Source of the DNA: Portulaca oleracea
Taxonomy: Eukaryota; Streptophyta; Magnoliopsida; Caryophyllales; Portulacaceae
DNA: 64,000 nt
Direction: 5' to 3'
NCBI GenBank assembly: GCA_029582165.1
Contig: CM055870.1
Location: 11,979,832-12,043,831, forward strand
In this document: one piece after another, positions 1-12,700 of the stretch
How positions within the stretch are numbered: the first letter of the stretch is position 1
How the letters are laid out: every line of letters starts with the position of its first letter
Translations under genes and position numbers: made by a program
Notes under the pieces: generated by a model
The model's input: only the letters and a program-made list of their open reading frames with translations
Database searches by the model: none
Told to the model about the DNA's origin: nothing

Positions 1-241
1 CTCCATCTTACCCTAGAACTTGTGCTTGAACTTTCCAACAACTAGATACATCTGAGATGAGAAACAAGGAACACATTTTTTTATTTTTATTTCTTTGCAC
101 ACAGACGACAGGCGTGCGTTATGAACTGTATTTCCAGCCTTTTGCCCACAAACAAAAACAAAAACAAACAAACAAAAAACAGGTATTGAAAGAAATAAAG
201 GGACTTACCAAACAAAACAAAAAGAAGAGGGAGAAAAAAAA

Positions 242-260
242 AGGGGGGGGGGGGGGGGGT
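242..260. repeat. A/G homopolymer tract
   Basis: A run of A is followed directly by about 18 G residues. It lies beyond the last visible exon of the oligopeptidase gene, presumably in its next intron. Its exact length is unreliable because long G runs are prone to sequencing error. Confidence 0.8.
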
Positions 261-649
261 TGGCTCGCATCATTTTACATGAATAAATAGGTGATGGATG
301 TTTATATTGCTAGATTGACCTTCCAAGTTCCAACACAATCATATCTTCAGTTACAAACCCCAAGTAACATTAAGATGGACCCTTTCTATTCTTTATTCCT
401 TCATGAAAGCACTATAGAGGAATAAATATTAAGATGTGCGTGATGTCAAAATTATTGGCTACTTGTAAAGCAACATATTTGAAACATATTTAATTGTCAA
501 GGACAACTGACAAACATGCATGAACATGTGTGGTTTGTGCAAGGTGCAGTGTCTGTGTGCGCATGAGAGCATGTGCCCCTGTACATGCATATTCAACCAA
601 TAACCAGATGATAATTCATCAATATGCCAACAAGAAGTTTGACTCTTAC

Positions 650-3600
650 TTCCCACTCTGAAGTTGTCAGTGGAATTGTAGGATCAAGCATTGTCGTCAA
701 AACATCAACAAAGGGCACACCAAGTACAGCAGCTCTAAATAAATCCGGGCGCAAATTCAAGACCGCACCAATAAGCAATCCTCCAGCGCTTCTTCCATGT
801 ATGCACAGCTTTTCCTTGGAGCAGTATTTATTCGCTATTACATACTCGGCACATGCAATAAAATCAGTGAAAGTGTTCATTTTTTTTACAAGTTTCCCAT
901 TCTCATACCACAGCCTCCCCATTTCTCCACCACCGCGAATGTGAGCTATAGCAAAGATGAAGCCCCGATCCAGTAAAGAGAGCCTTGATGCCTTGAAACT
1001 TGCATCTATACATATCTGTGAAGAAACCACTTATTATTTCTTAAATGAAGCAACCCCAAAAGCAAAAGAGAGGAAAAAAGAAAGTGAAGCGCCTGGAGAG
1101 AGTATTTTGGCACCTATTTGAAGTGACAACGAACAGATACTTGAACCCCAACAAAAAAAAAAAAAAAACAACCCCCAAGTTAATTGCAGCAAATAGAGAA
1201 TCAAATATAATCTGCGAACACACAAATTCTATAATTAGTTTTTGTGAGACACTTTACTAGGTTATAACTTATGTCATGTGATAATCATATAAAAGTACAT
1301 AACAGAACTTAAAACTCTAAAAAGGAACAAACCAAAACTTAGAACAAAGAGCATGGTATCCTCATTGTATTAAAATATATTTTTAAATCAAATATGATTC
1401 CTTCAAAACTGTTTCAAACTAACGTTTTCTTGCATTTCTTCCTAAGTTGAATCTTATCAAATATCCATCAATGAAATTATCATACTACACAAGTCAGTAC
1501 TCTACAGTAAGAACGAGTATAGACATTCCATAACTACAATAAGTAGATTCACGGAGTTGGAAAATATTAACTCTAGATCACCCTGGATACATTAGTGTCA
1601 GAAAATGATTTATGCAAAAAGTTTAATGCATATTTTGTGCCACCTTTGAAACAATGATTACATGAACAAAATGCCTTTTGGAGGAAGTTGTACAGTTGGA
1701 GTTGGATGCTCAAGGGTGACAAATTCAAAATTATTTTGATTTTGTTGATAATATTAAGGATGAGAGCTTGACGGCATAAGTGTTTTTGTTTTGCCCCACT
1801 TTTGTAAACGGGTGATATCCCCTTCGTGTCCTTGCAGTACATATTTTGATTACTTATCATAAGGGGAAAAAGAAAGAACAAAATGTCAAGCATGGAAGCT
1901 GAAGCAAGACCTAACTAGATGATTCTATTAGCCAATTTTGCATCTTCTCCATTGTTAATGAAACATCCATAAAAATGATATGATCTATCACCTATGAATC
2001 TATGATACATTAGAGACATTGTCCGACATCTGCAGTTACAGGTCATCGCCAATTGAGTGGAAACTGGATGGATTTTATCCAAAACTAGGATTTATTTTCT
2101 TAGATTACCACAGACATTGGCCGGCTTCCATGAAAGATTTGAAATATCAAACAAGATCAATGTATTTTGCTGTACAGAATCGCTCACCTCATATGATCCA
2201 TAACCATAAAGTAATAAGGGGTCAGAACCATCGAGCTTCACAAGATTTTTCTGGTAGACAATGGACAGAGGAATTTGAGTGCCATCTGAAGCGGTCACCC
2301 ATTTTCTTTCTGTCACATAGTTTGATTCATCAAAACCACCTAACACCTTAAACACAAGAATAAAAAATTAAGTTTTAGGCTACCTCGTTTCAGAAATTGA
2401 AAACACAGTGCAAAATAAACTGCTCCCCTTCTAAGCAATTAAGTAGGCATCACATTTGAGATGTTCCGGAATTTGGACACCAATATTACAGAAAATTTCA
2501 CATTTTCCTTGGTCATATATATAATCATATTGCCTTATCTGGAAGGAATTTATTAGCAAGTATATGAACCTGACAAGAACTGATGGCACCAATAAAAAAT
2601 AAATAAATAGAGGAAATAGCTTGGAATTGAACAAATGGAATAAACCTTGGTACGAATCACATGTTCTTGAGGAGAAATGCAATGGAGAGGTAAGTGAATA
2701 TGTTGCTGCAATGCAAAACCACACAAACAGGGGGGGCGGGGGGTGCATGAAAGAGAAAGTACCAAATGTAGAATGCAAGCATACAGCCTAAGAAACCCTA
2801 TCTGTAAGAACTATGATATAATCAACAGTTCCCATCTTTCTCATGTAAATTTTCATGAAGTTATCCAATCCAAACAAATGGTACACAAACAAAGCATCTG
2901 AAAAGATCCAACTGCATCCTCCAAAAATGCCCAATCCACTTAAGAACTAAAACATTGGCCCAAATACACCAAATCTTCGACCATATATTCACACTCAAAA
3001 GATGTCTATTGACATGACCTTTTGATTAACTTCTCATGTAAAAACTCTTCTTGAACAACACATGTTTATATAACATGTCTTCTCTAGGTCCCTAAACAAG
3101 CATACTTTCACACCCAGAAAAAGGTGTAATATACTCAATGAAGCATACTCAAACTGACCACATCAGGCTGACACTAACTTAAAGACAGCAGAGCATAAGT
3201 CTCCATCATCCAGCACCAACAGTAAGTGAAGAACCACGTGGTGGTGGTGGTGGTGGTGGTGGTGTTGATGGCGGTGGTGGTGGTGATGGTGGTGATGGTG
3301 ATGACGATGATGGTGATGGCGATGGACCATAGGTCATTTTCCTTGTGGTAGAGGCTATGGATGGGGTGAGTAGATGGAAAAAGATATTTGGGTTTCTTTT
3401 TTAACAACTGTATCATTTGCATTGAGCGGTAGAGCCTAAGGATCAAATTTAACAATTTTTTGTAAATTGCACATAGCAAATTTCAGCAGAATAAAAACCG
3501 CTAAAAAAATACATAGCAAACTTACTGCTTCAGCTTTCTTCAAGACACGCTCACCAGAGTCCATGTCATAGTCATACACAGATGGTGGAGTCCTCAGGGA

Positions 3601-6120
3601 ACTGTATTTAAACCGTAAAATGTTGGAAGAAAATTGTGACTCCAATGGATATGCTGAATACACAGGATCAATAAAATCAACAGGCTGTCCCACACCAAGA
3701 TCTTTGAGTGGCTGACCAATAGCTGGAAGATGATAAACAACTAGTTTAGGAAGACCGTCCCGTCGCTCAAGAACAACCAGATGGTTGATAAAAACCCGAA
3801 AGTCTTCAATTTTAACACTGCAGAATAGCAAAATAACCGCACCGTCAAGCACATACACCTAAGTTCACATCGACATGTCATACTCATACATTACAAAATC
3901 CAATGTCAGGGTGTTCAATGGTCAGGGGATGAACCACATCAGACAAGACCAAAACCTGATTTTCAAAGACAATTGACCGAAGACCACCAAAAGCAATCAA
4001 TCCAAGACCCCAACCAACTGAATAAGACTGGACTGGACTGGACTGGTTCGGACTGTCTTAGCTCATGAGTACATTTATGGAGCTTTTTACCAATGGAAAA
4101 TAAATAGAACCCCTATATTCAATGCAATATGTACTAGGCAATATTCCCATATCCTACTACAAAGATAAAGTAAACCACAAATCCCCCACCACCCCTGGGG
4201 GAAAATCCACCATAAAATGACTGAACATAAAAACAGTTCCCCAACAACGAGAAATGAGTGCGATAAATCAAGCCCTACCTTTCCCTATGCGAGAGAAGAA
4301 CCGTCATTGCAGATAGATTGTCAATTGGGCAAGCTAACAATTCCGAATTGAAACATATATCACTCCTCCTTTTAATAAAGAAATGATCGCCACGATGACT
4401 TGCAGAAATGGATACACCTTCCTCTCGAGGAGTCAAAGCTTTAAGCCCTTCATTAGGCTTTGATATGTCCAAATAGAAGACAAAGCTTGTTGTTTTACTT
4501 TCAGATGAAACAAACAAGTATCTCTTACTTTCGGAGGCATCCATATCAAGTGAAAATTTATCATCTTTTTCATGATAAAGACAATTGTCACTTGACTGTT
4601 CAGTTCCTAAATTATGCAACCATACCTGCCAGTAAACCAAAAGGTCTCAGAACTTTATACGACAAGTCGCTAGGATAGAATGACTTTCCATTGATGTAAA
4701 GCACTATCATGAACATAACAATATCTTTAAGTAATTATAGAAAATTATTTTAACAATGCTCATTATCCCAAATGAAGCTCGTTAACCTTAACTTGAAAGC
4801 ATATGAATTTAAAGAAAGATACCTTGTCAGGTCGAAGGATCTCATCCATAGTGATGTACACCAGGGCTCCGTCACCTGCCCATTCAACACAAGAAGTAAC
4901 TCCCACAAGAGGCTTTTCAACAGGTTGTCGAGTCTCAGCATCAATAATGTGAAGAGTATATATTTCATTTCCTTTGGTATCTTCAGCATAAGCAATCAGC
5001 TTATTGTTTGGGCTCACCTGGAACAAAAGAGTGCCATACAAGTTCAGACTAATGGGGACATCAAAGATCAGAATGCAGTGGCGAGAACCAATCCAACCCA
5101 ACCTTAAAAGCATCAACGCAATAGTACTCATGTTTCTCAGCCTGAATATTTTCATCAAGAATGACATGTTGAGGAGGAGCATCAGGCCCAGTTGGCATAG
5201 TATCATGCACAGAAATTTGAGCCGCCTTATCAGGAACAGGGCGCCTACAGTACTGTACATACTCTTTGCCTTCTTCGGTGGTCTCATAGTAGTAATAATC
5301 CCCCTTTCGCACAGGTACAGTAACATCAGCTTCCTTTATCCTTCCTCTAATCTCAGCATAAAGTTTGTCCTCAAAGTCCTTGGTACCTAAATTTCCAGTT
5401 CAATGCATTAGAAAAGCCAAATTTGCATTCTTTGCAATTTAATTTCCAACTACTAAGTCTCGTCCAGATATAAAGTTTGTCCTCGGTACCTAAATTTCCA
5501 GCTAAACTGGACTAATGATTTGCAGGTTCCGTACAATAGAAAACGGGAATTGCATGCATGATTAGAAATTTCCACAATTCAAAATAACAAGCATACACTT
5601 GCCTAAAATTGCATTCTTTTCAACTTATTTTCGAAGCATTCAGTGAACTGTCTTCCAGAAATCTTCCATTTCTTTTCTGGAACATGTTTTATTTTATCAT
5701 TTGCAAGTAAACTGGACATATACTTCCCTTTATAGTTTACTAACTGCATTGCTTATTTCTCACAATTTGCTTGGCTATGTTGATGGAACTTTACTTTTCC
5801 ACCTCTGTATATTCGTGATTCAAATGGACGACAGCGGATCACAAAAGTCCCAAAACTAAAGTAAACAACAAAGCTTTCCAACTTTTTCCAACGTTTTCAG
5901 TTGGCTTAGCTTTTTCAATCATTTTCCAGTATCAAGTAAAGTAAATTCACAACATCTTCCAAATCTGCTAAACCTATACTAAACAAGAAGAGATGTTTCC
6001 AATATCTCCCAACCTTTTTCCAGCTGGTTTCACTTTTCCAATCTTTTTCTAATTTTCAAGTAAACTAAGCTCACAACGGCTTCCGATTCTTACCAAAACT
6101 AAACAAAACAATAAGAACAT

Positions 6121-6159
<39 letters not shown>

Positions 6160-6524
6160 CCTGACATGATGGAATCGACGTAGGAATTTTCGGCGTGAAG
6201 ATGGGAGAGGATGTCGGGGTTAGAGCGGGAGTCATCGCGAAGCCAGTAGTAGTTATCGGCTCTGACATCGCCGAACAGTTCCATTTCATGCTTCTCTTTC
6301 TTCGCCACCGGCGGCGTCGCCGTCTCCGTCGCCGTCGTCATCGCTGCCGTGGAGGAGAGTGAAGGGAATCGAGGGTTTCGATGTGAAGAAGAAGAAGAAG
6401 AAGAGTATAAGTATGTGGTGGTCCGATCGAAATGGAGTTTGTTTATTAGTTGAGTGAGTAAGCAAAGCTCTGATGTCAGGCTTCGGCCTCCAGTCCTGGC
6501 TGCGCCGATGACTATCATTCTCAT
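650..6524 (-). CDS. S9A prolyl oligopeptidase / oligopeptidase B-like serine peptidase, 3' end off the window
   Basis: Seven minus-strand exons join in phase with GT/AG borders: 6524-6161, 5386-5103, 5017-4823, 4625-4279, 3817-3526, 2346-2188 and 1015-650 (2,007 nt, 669 codons). The N-terminal part has the family hallmark DNYYWLRDDSRSNPD and then beta-propeller sequence (RPDKVWLHNLGTEQSSD, YDYDMDSGERV). The alpha/beta-hydrolase part begins around SDGTQIPLSIVY and DPLLLYGYGSYE. RGGGEMG follows, and the nucleophile serine is in GRSAGG (about residue 623 from the first Met). The C-terminal 100 or so residues with the charge-relay Asp and His must lie left of base 1. The first Met (6524) gives a Ser-rich extension of 61 residues, possibly targeting. 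Met62 (ATG at 6341, before TATETATPP) would give a protein of about 610 visible residues, closer to the usual plant cytosolic form. Family members cleave short peptides after basic or prolyl residues. The substrate here is unknown. Confidence 0.93.
3238..3325. repeat. GGT/GAT trinucleotide microsatellite in an oligopeptidase intron
   Basis: About ten GGT units are followed by mixed GGT, GAT and GAC units. The tract lies in the intron between the fifth and sixth visible exons. On the minus strand it reads as a Thr-rich open frame, which is spurious. Confidence 0.85.
5361..5505 (-). repeat. Duplicated exon start and splice acceptor (true copy ends 5386, decoy copy 5489)
   Basis: The 5' end of the second oligopeptidase exon plus its acceptor (5361-5400) is repeated about 103 bp further into the intron (5470-5510). 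The two copies are near-identical, except that the decoy lacks nine bases, equal to three codons. Both keep the intron end TTTAG before GTACC. Confidence 0.8.
6122..6156. repeat. (GA)n microsatellite beside the intron-1 donor
   Basis: About 17 AG units. On the minus strand this is a CT tract beginning three bases after the GT donor (6160-6159) of the first oligopeptidase intron. Confidence 0.9.
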
Positions 6525-6744
6525 TCAGGTCACCTTAGAAGGAAAATGCCAACTCTGATTTTATTTTCCTTTTTTTTGAAACGGTGGTTTAATGGATAAG
6601 ATTTTTTTTTTAATAATGGAATAAGATCATGTTCAAATCTATTTTTGTTTTTGGTATTTAAGGGTGGCATAAAATAAATTTGAATAATCATCGAAAAGAT
6701 AAATAAATTTGAACAATCATGGAACATTGGAATATTCAACTGAT

Positions 6745-6935
6745 TTTTTGCTTCCACGAGGTTAATTAAGTAGCTGATAAACTCGCTAAACTGGCTTACA
6801 AAGCAACCATACCAATATTATCCCTTTAGGTGACCCTCCAATGTAGGTGCAATAACTTCTCCATGTGGACCGTATGCGATTCCATGGAGTCGGTACTATG
6901 TAATCTTTAATTTAATATTTGAATAAAAGGGGCTC
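6745..6935 (+). mobile_element. LINE 3' remnant (end of RNase H domain plus 3'UTR)
   Basis: Translation gives HEVN, a stop, then VADKLAKLAYKA, the usual C-terminal segment of the RNase H domain in plant L1 ORF2. An AT-rich tail with AATAAA-like sequence follows. It has one in-frame stop and no upstream domain. It ends about 220 bp upstream of the oligopeptidase start codon, so it sits in that gene's promoter region. It is distinct from the reverse-transcriptase remnant that follows. Confidence 0.65.
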
Positions 6936-7154
6936 GCCGCCACCCTTTCTACCAAAAAATTTATTATAAAAAAAAGGAGTTAGATGGTAAGTGGGTAAAG
7001 TTTCATTAGAAAGAAGTTCGCACATATTTAGACTGGAACACGACATTTAAGTGATAGAGAATATAAGCAATTCATAAAATAAAAATTATTAATAGACATT
7101 GTTATTATTAAGAGATATATATAAGCCTCATATCCAAAGTGCATGCACATAAGG

Positions 7155-9130
7155 ATATGCTTGACTTTCGACCTATCAGTTTATACTATACAAAATAGCG
7201 TCAAATGTCTTAGCAAATAGACTGAAAGGTATCTTGCCTAATATTCTTTCACATATTTAGAGCGATTTAGTCCCTGGTCGCCTAATAACTAACATCATTT
7301 TAGTGGTCCTAGAGGTTTTTCACACCATAAAACACAAGTCACGAGCCCGACATGGCATTATGGCGAGTAAACTAGACATGAGTAAAACATATGACAAGCT
7401 TGAGCAGCCTTTCTTGAAGACCATCTTACGTAGGATGGGCTTTATTATTAATTACATATGAACGATAACGAACTTCGTCACATCGGTCATCTACAACTTC
7501 TATATTAATGGCAAGGTATGTGGTGAAGTCAAGCCGGCTAGAGGAATCCAGCAAGCAGATATGATCTACCCTTACCCTTTCAGAATAGTGGTTGAGGCGT
7601 TGTCATACCTTATAAGTATTGCAATTAGGGAGAGGAAGTTGAATGGACGTGAGCTAGCAGGAATAGACCAGAGATATCGCAATTACTTTTTCAAATAACA
7701 ACATATTATTTGCTCGGGCGAACATATCAAAATGCTCCAAGATAGTTGAAATTTTGGATCACTACGAACGAGCATCAAGCCAAATTTTCAACTTCAGCAA
7801 CTCTAAGGTCTCTTTTAGCAAAAATGTTGTTCTACAAAAACAGGAAGAACTTGCAGATGTAGATAATGCAAAGAGACGAGAAGCAGAACAAGAAACTGGG
7901 AGCTCCAATCTATGCAGGCAGGAGTAAAATGAGCTTTTCAACGACATAAAGAATACGATGTGGGAAGAGCTAAATGGCCAGAAAGAGAAGTTACTTTGTA
8001 GGGGGATAATGAAGTCCTTTAAAGTCCATCATCTAGGCTATGCCAATATACTTGATAAGCATTTTTGAATTCTCCTTCCCCCTAATTAATGAGTTGCATA
8101 GCATGTGTGCTAAACCGGGCAAGCATGAATGGGGAGAGAAAAGTTCATTGGAAGGTATGGAAGGACCTTTCAAAGCCGAAATGTATTGGGGAAGTGAGCT
8201 TTAGGAGACTAAATGTATTTAATGAGACGCTTCTAGTTCTAGCTAACAAGGGTGGAGACTATTGCATAACTAAGACTCACTCCTTCGCAAGTCATGAAAG
8301 CTAAATACTACCCTCATTCTTCTTTCCTTGCAGCGAATCTTGAACATTCACCTAGTTACTTATGGAGGGGGATATAGGGAGCAAAATCCCTACACAAGGA
8401 AGGCTTAAGTTGGCGATTACAATGGCAATAATATTGACATATGGGAAGACTCTTGGCTCCTCGATGAAGAAGGAAAGAAAGTGACAATTGAGTCTTGTTA
8501 GGGAACCCTATTCAAGATGATTCATAATCTGGTAGATAACGAGACAGCAATGTTGGGCAAAGAGATAATACAAAAAACCCTTCAATGGATGAAATAGAAA
8601 TATCATTCTAAGTAACCGACTTCCAAAAGATCGACATATATGGTCCCTTAATAATATACATTGTCATAATATCGTATCTGCTTGGAGCTTCGTACAATCC
8701 GGAAGAATTTGAATACCACTAGCCAACATTGTGGGATGCATGTTTAATCCCCACAACAAACCATTTTTGGTGGAGAGTTTGTACAAACACACTGGCAACT
8801 AGAGCTCGCCTGAAGTATCGACACATGGTTGATAATTGCCTTTGTCCAAGATATCGGAAGGAGGAAGAGATAGTGTGGCGTACGCTCTTTGATTGTAAGC
8901 AGGTTCTGCAGGCATGGAGGATGATGGATGAAGAGGTGTGGCATCTAAAAGCTAAAGCTAGCTTGCAATTAGACTTGATCATTTCCTGGAAGGCCAAGTT
9001 TCCCTCTGAATGCTTTCAACAATGCATGACATAGGCGTGGCTAGTGTGGGGAAGTAGAAGTCCGGTGGGTGTTTGATAGCAAGGCCACTCAAATGGAGAT
9101 GTTGAGTATCAAAGCAAAGAGCATGGTGAA
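7155..9130 (+). mobile_element. Decayed LINE (reverse transcriptase and zf-RVT remnants)
   Basis: Translations in shifting plus-strand frames recover plant L1 reverse-transcriptase blocks. They are an SALVPGRLITNNI-like segment near 7260, KLDMSKTYDKLE near 7365, INGKVCGEVKPARGIQQAD near 7505 and YPYPFRIVVEAL just after. Near 8720-8960 a zf-RVT-like segment appears (HFWWRVCTNTLATRARL followed by Cys/His spacing). Frameshifts and stops are frequent and the catalytic FADD block is not recognisable. It is an old dead copy. No endonuclease, target duplication or poly(A) end was identified. Confidence 0.75.
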
Positions 9131-9787
9131 GGAATTAAACAAGGTGAATATGGCAAAAAAAGGCAGGATAAAGTATCTAAATTGCTGTAAAGTTAACTAA
9201 CTTTTCTTTATAATAGACTATTGTATTATGAAGTTTTTCTAGAAACCAATCGGATAACTAAAACATAATTTTCTTCTTTGGGGGGTAAAAATGATTTTTC
9301 GGAAAATGATTTTCCAAACGTTTTGGTACCGAACATTGATAAATTTAGAAAAATTTGGCTACAAAACATTTTCCACTCTACTAAACACTAATGTCTGCAA
9401 ATTACAGGTCTAGTAACTATAACTACTATAAATTTAGCACTTCTTGTGTCAAAATTGGAAAGGCCAACAGAGGTGCCTCGGCTCAAAAGTAAAAACAAAA
9501 ACTCCCATGATACTACTATATGTGAAAATTGACCTAGTTTTCTGTTTTTGGAAAACAAGAATAACCCTACAAAAATTTAGACCACATCAGATATGCACAA
9601 CTGCCAACAACCCTACTCCACAGCTAACTTATGCATCTCTTTAACAATACAGGTGCTTGAATAGATGCTATGACTTTTAATCATTACAAGGGGAAAAAAA
9701 TTAAAACCTTAATGACTGAGTTGATTTCAGGGAATAACAGTAAACAATCACTTGTTACTTTGAATTTTCTTGGCAGAAGAAAGTAGA

Positions 9788-12700
9788 TCATGAAAGCTCG
9801 GTGATAACACGCATACATTTGTCTTCCAAGATCTTCACTGCTTCGGTGAATAGTTGTTCAGGGGGTAAAGCTCCTGTCGATTCAATGCTGACTGAAAACA
9901 CAAACGAGTAATATCAAGTAATGAATGAAAATGGTTCATGAATGCCAATCTTAGTCCACCAGAATGAAATCACACAAAAATATCCAACCACTCCCGGAAT
10001 TGAAGAGTGACAAGGCAAGCAAATAAAAAAATTTCCGATATGAGCATCTTTGTGGATACAGGTTAGCAGCAGGGTAAGTCAGCCTATACATAAATCTCCG
10101 CAAACTCTTTTTTCCTTTGGATTTGGACCGACATGTTCCTATTGTGGCGACGTCAGTCCAAAGAGTACCCAGGAAGAGTAACCCAAACCCGATGACCCTT
10201 ACTATGATGGATTCTCATCTCAAATACAGTTGCAAAGAATAGTGAGAAGATGGATATGAGACATGAAGTTGTTTCAACCTTCAAACATTTATTGTTCAAA
10301 CAAGTCAAAGTGTTCCTTTGTTCACTGAGAAGTAAGGAGGTCAAGATCTTTGGCATAGGCACTTAGGCAGCACAATCTTTTATTGAAGTGTGTTAATTGA
10401 GCAGCAGTAATTTTCACTGAGACACATTACACAAGCAAACTTACAAATAAAATGATCTTTCTTGCGCCGCAGCGCCACCACTTGTTCCCAGCCTTCCCCT
10501 CGGACACATTCCCTGCAAAGGGTGCACTGCCTTGGTCTTGGGGCTGTTGCCTTTCGACCTGTGTCAAGCAAAGACTGCAAAGTTATAATTAAGATACAGC
10601 AACTGAAAAACACCAAGGCAGAGTAACTGATGCCTCACAACTAGCACTGGCAAAATTTTGTCCAACCCAAATCCCCAAATATGTCCAACCTTTAAGGAAC
10701 CGGGTTTGGACATAGAATTTTCGTCCGAATTTTGACATTGACAAAATTGACATAATATTTCTCTTTTTTCTATAGTCCGAACCCGATTTTGACCCGGTTT
10801 TTGTTCCGTGCAAATTGTCTGACACTCCGACCTAGTTTGGACCCAAGAAAACTGGGTCCAAACATCAATTTCTCGTCTGAATTTTGACACTGAATGAATT
10901 TGACCAACCCGAATTTGATGTGGACCTGAACTTTTGCCAGTGCAACTCACACCATACTAGTCAAAAGCCCACACCATAACCCAAAGTTCTCCTTTCACCA
11001 TCTAAAATGAATGAACAAAAAACAATCATTGAAGTTTCTATTGAAGAGTCTAATTGTAAGAGTGCAGATTATACCAATGGGAGTATCTTCAATGTCAAAA
11101 ACATTTGCTGGACAGCTTTTCACTAGTTCTTCTGCCTTCTCGTCATAAATATCTTTCAAAAGAACAACCTTAACAAACATTGGATAAGTGTGTCAGAGAC
11201 AACCCTCACTAGGAGCAGGTGGGAGAGGAGAAGAAAACAGCAGCCTGCTCATTTGTTAGTCAGTTACCTCAGGAAGCATCTTATACCAAACAGTGGCAAC
11301 TGGAGACCACTTAGCATGTTCTTTACCTGCACCTTTTACAGCATGTGCTTCAAGTTCAATTTCCTGCACATAAATGAATGACAGTTGATAAGAGCATGCA
11401 TAACCCTGACCTTTTGTTTAAAAAATATCATGGTTACTTAATCTCTAACAAGTTTTGTCTAATGACGGAACAAGGATCAGGTACTTCCTTAAAGGTGGTA
11501 GAACTATTTTAGCCTGTACAAGTATACTGGTATTCTCAAAGTAAAAGGATACTGCAGAAAACTTTTGGATTTTTTGAAAACATGAGTGCAAGTTTACAGT
11601 TAGTCTAGAAGGTATGACTAAATACCACCATAACAGCCTTTAATGTAGCATTCTCAAATCACACTTCAAAATTCACCAGCAAACACAAATAAAGCCAATA
11701 TACTCATTGGAATTCTTGGGGTATATATCGTGAATGTCCTAGGAGGTTTTGGAGCTACACAAGCTATGATTGCAAGATTTTGTAAACTTCTCCAAGATGT
11801 CAAATGGCGATCCTCCCTAGCCCCCTTCTTTGAAAGTGCTCTATCGTGCTTTAGGTCCCTTATGGTCTATGCCTCCGAAGGATAGCCTACATGTATTTAT
11901 GCATGCCACCATAATGCCCATTTTATTCCCTTCTAGAATCACAATTGAAAGCCTTACAAATGGAGCCAATCACACCATATTATGTGCATATTACATGTCC
12001 TAAGCAAGCTTAAAGGTGGAGTGTTACGACCTCTGCAAACCCATGAGGAAGACCATTATAATGAGTTTCACTTTCAGGCATGGATTCAAAACGTGGCTGA
12101 TCTCCATGAAGTGAGCACGTTGAGAAGGTTTTAGAGTTCGGCAAACTGCATTATCACCCCCACAATATGGAACTTGATTGTCGCATTTTAGTCATTTTCT
12201 CGTAGTGCATCCCAGTCCAAAAAACATGACCTAAACCGCACTTTGAATCGTTGGTTTCAGGACACTGCAAAATGTTCTAGTTTTCAAACGGCGAATATTT
12301 TTCATTAGTGGGATCCACAATCACAAGGCAACTAAGTGGTACTTGTGTGATAAGGAATGGGCCACAACCTCTAACTCAAGCTTGGCTGGACATTAAAATT
12401 TTAAGCAGGGAATTGCATGTCCTAAGTAATGCAAACAATGAACGAAAGGAATCAGCAGAACATTAGCTTTCTAAGATATAATATTTCAAGGTAATTTTTC
12501 ATAGGAAATGAATAACCATTTTTAGATATCAGAAGACAAGGATAATTAGGAGCATTCGATGGAATGTAATCTCCTTTTTCATCAGTATACCCTATACATT
12601 TAGGAAACTTTTAGCTAGTTTGTCTAGTCATATACTCATATTGTTGTAAATGGATGATATGCAATAGATTTAATATCATTCAAGAATATTGATCATTGAT

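Noticed and set aside
1573..1893. 106-codon minus-strand frame between oligopeptidase exons
   Set aside because: It lies wholly in the intron between exons 2188 and 1015, whose joined phase is already perfect without it.
3174..3479. Minus-strand frame with a long Thr/Ile run
   Set aside because: Translation of the GGT/GAT microsatellite in an oligopeptidase intron.
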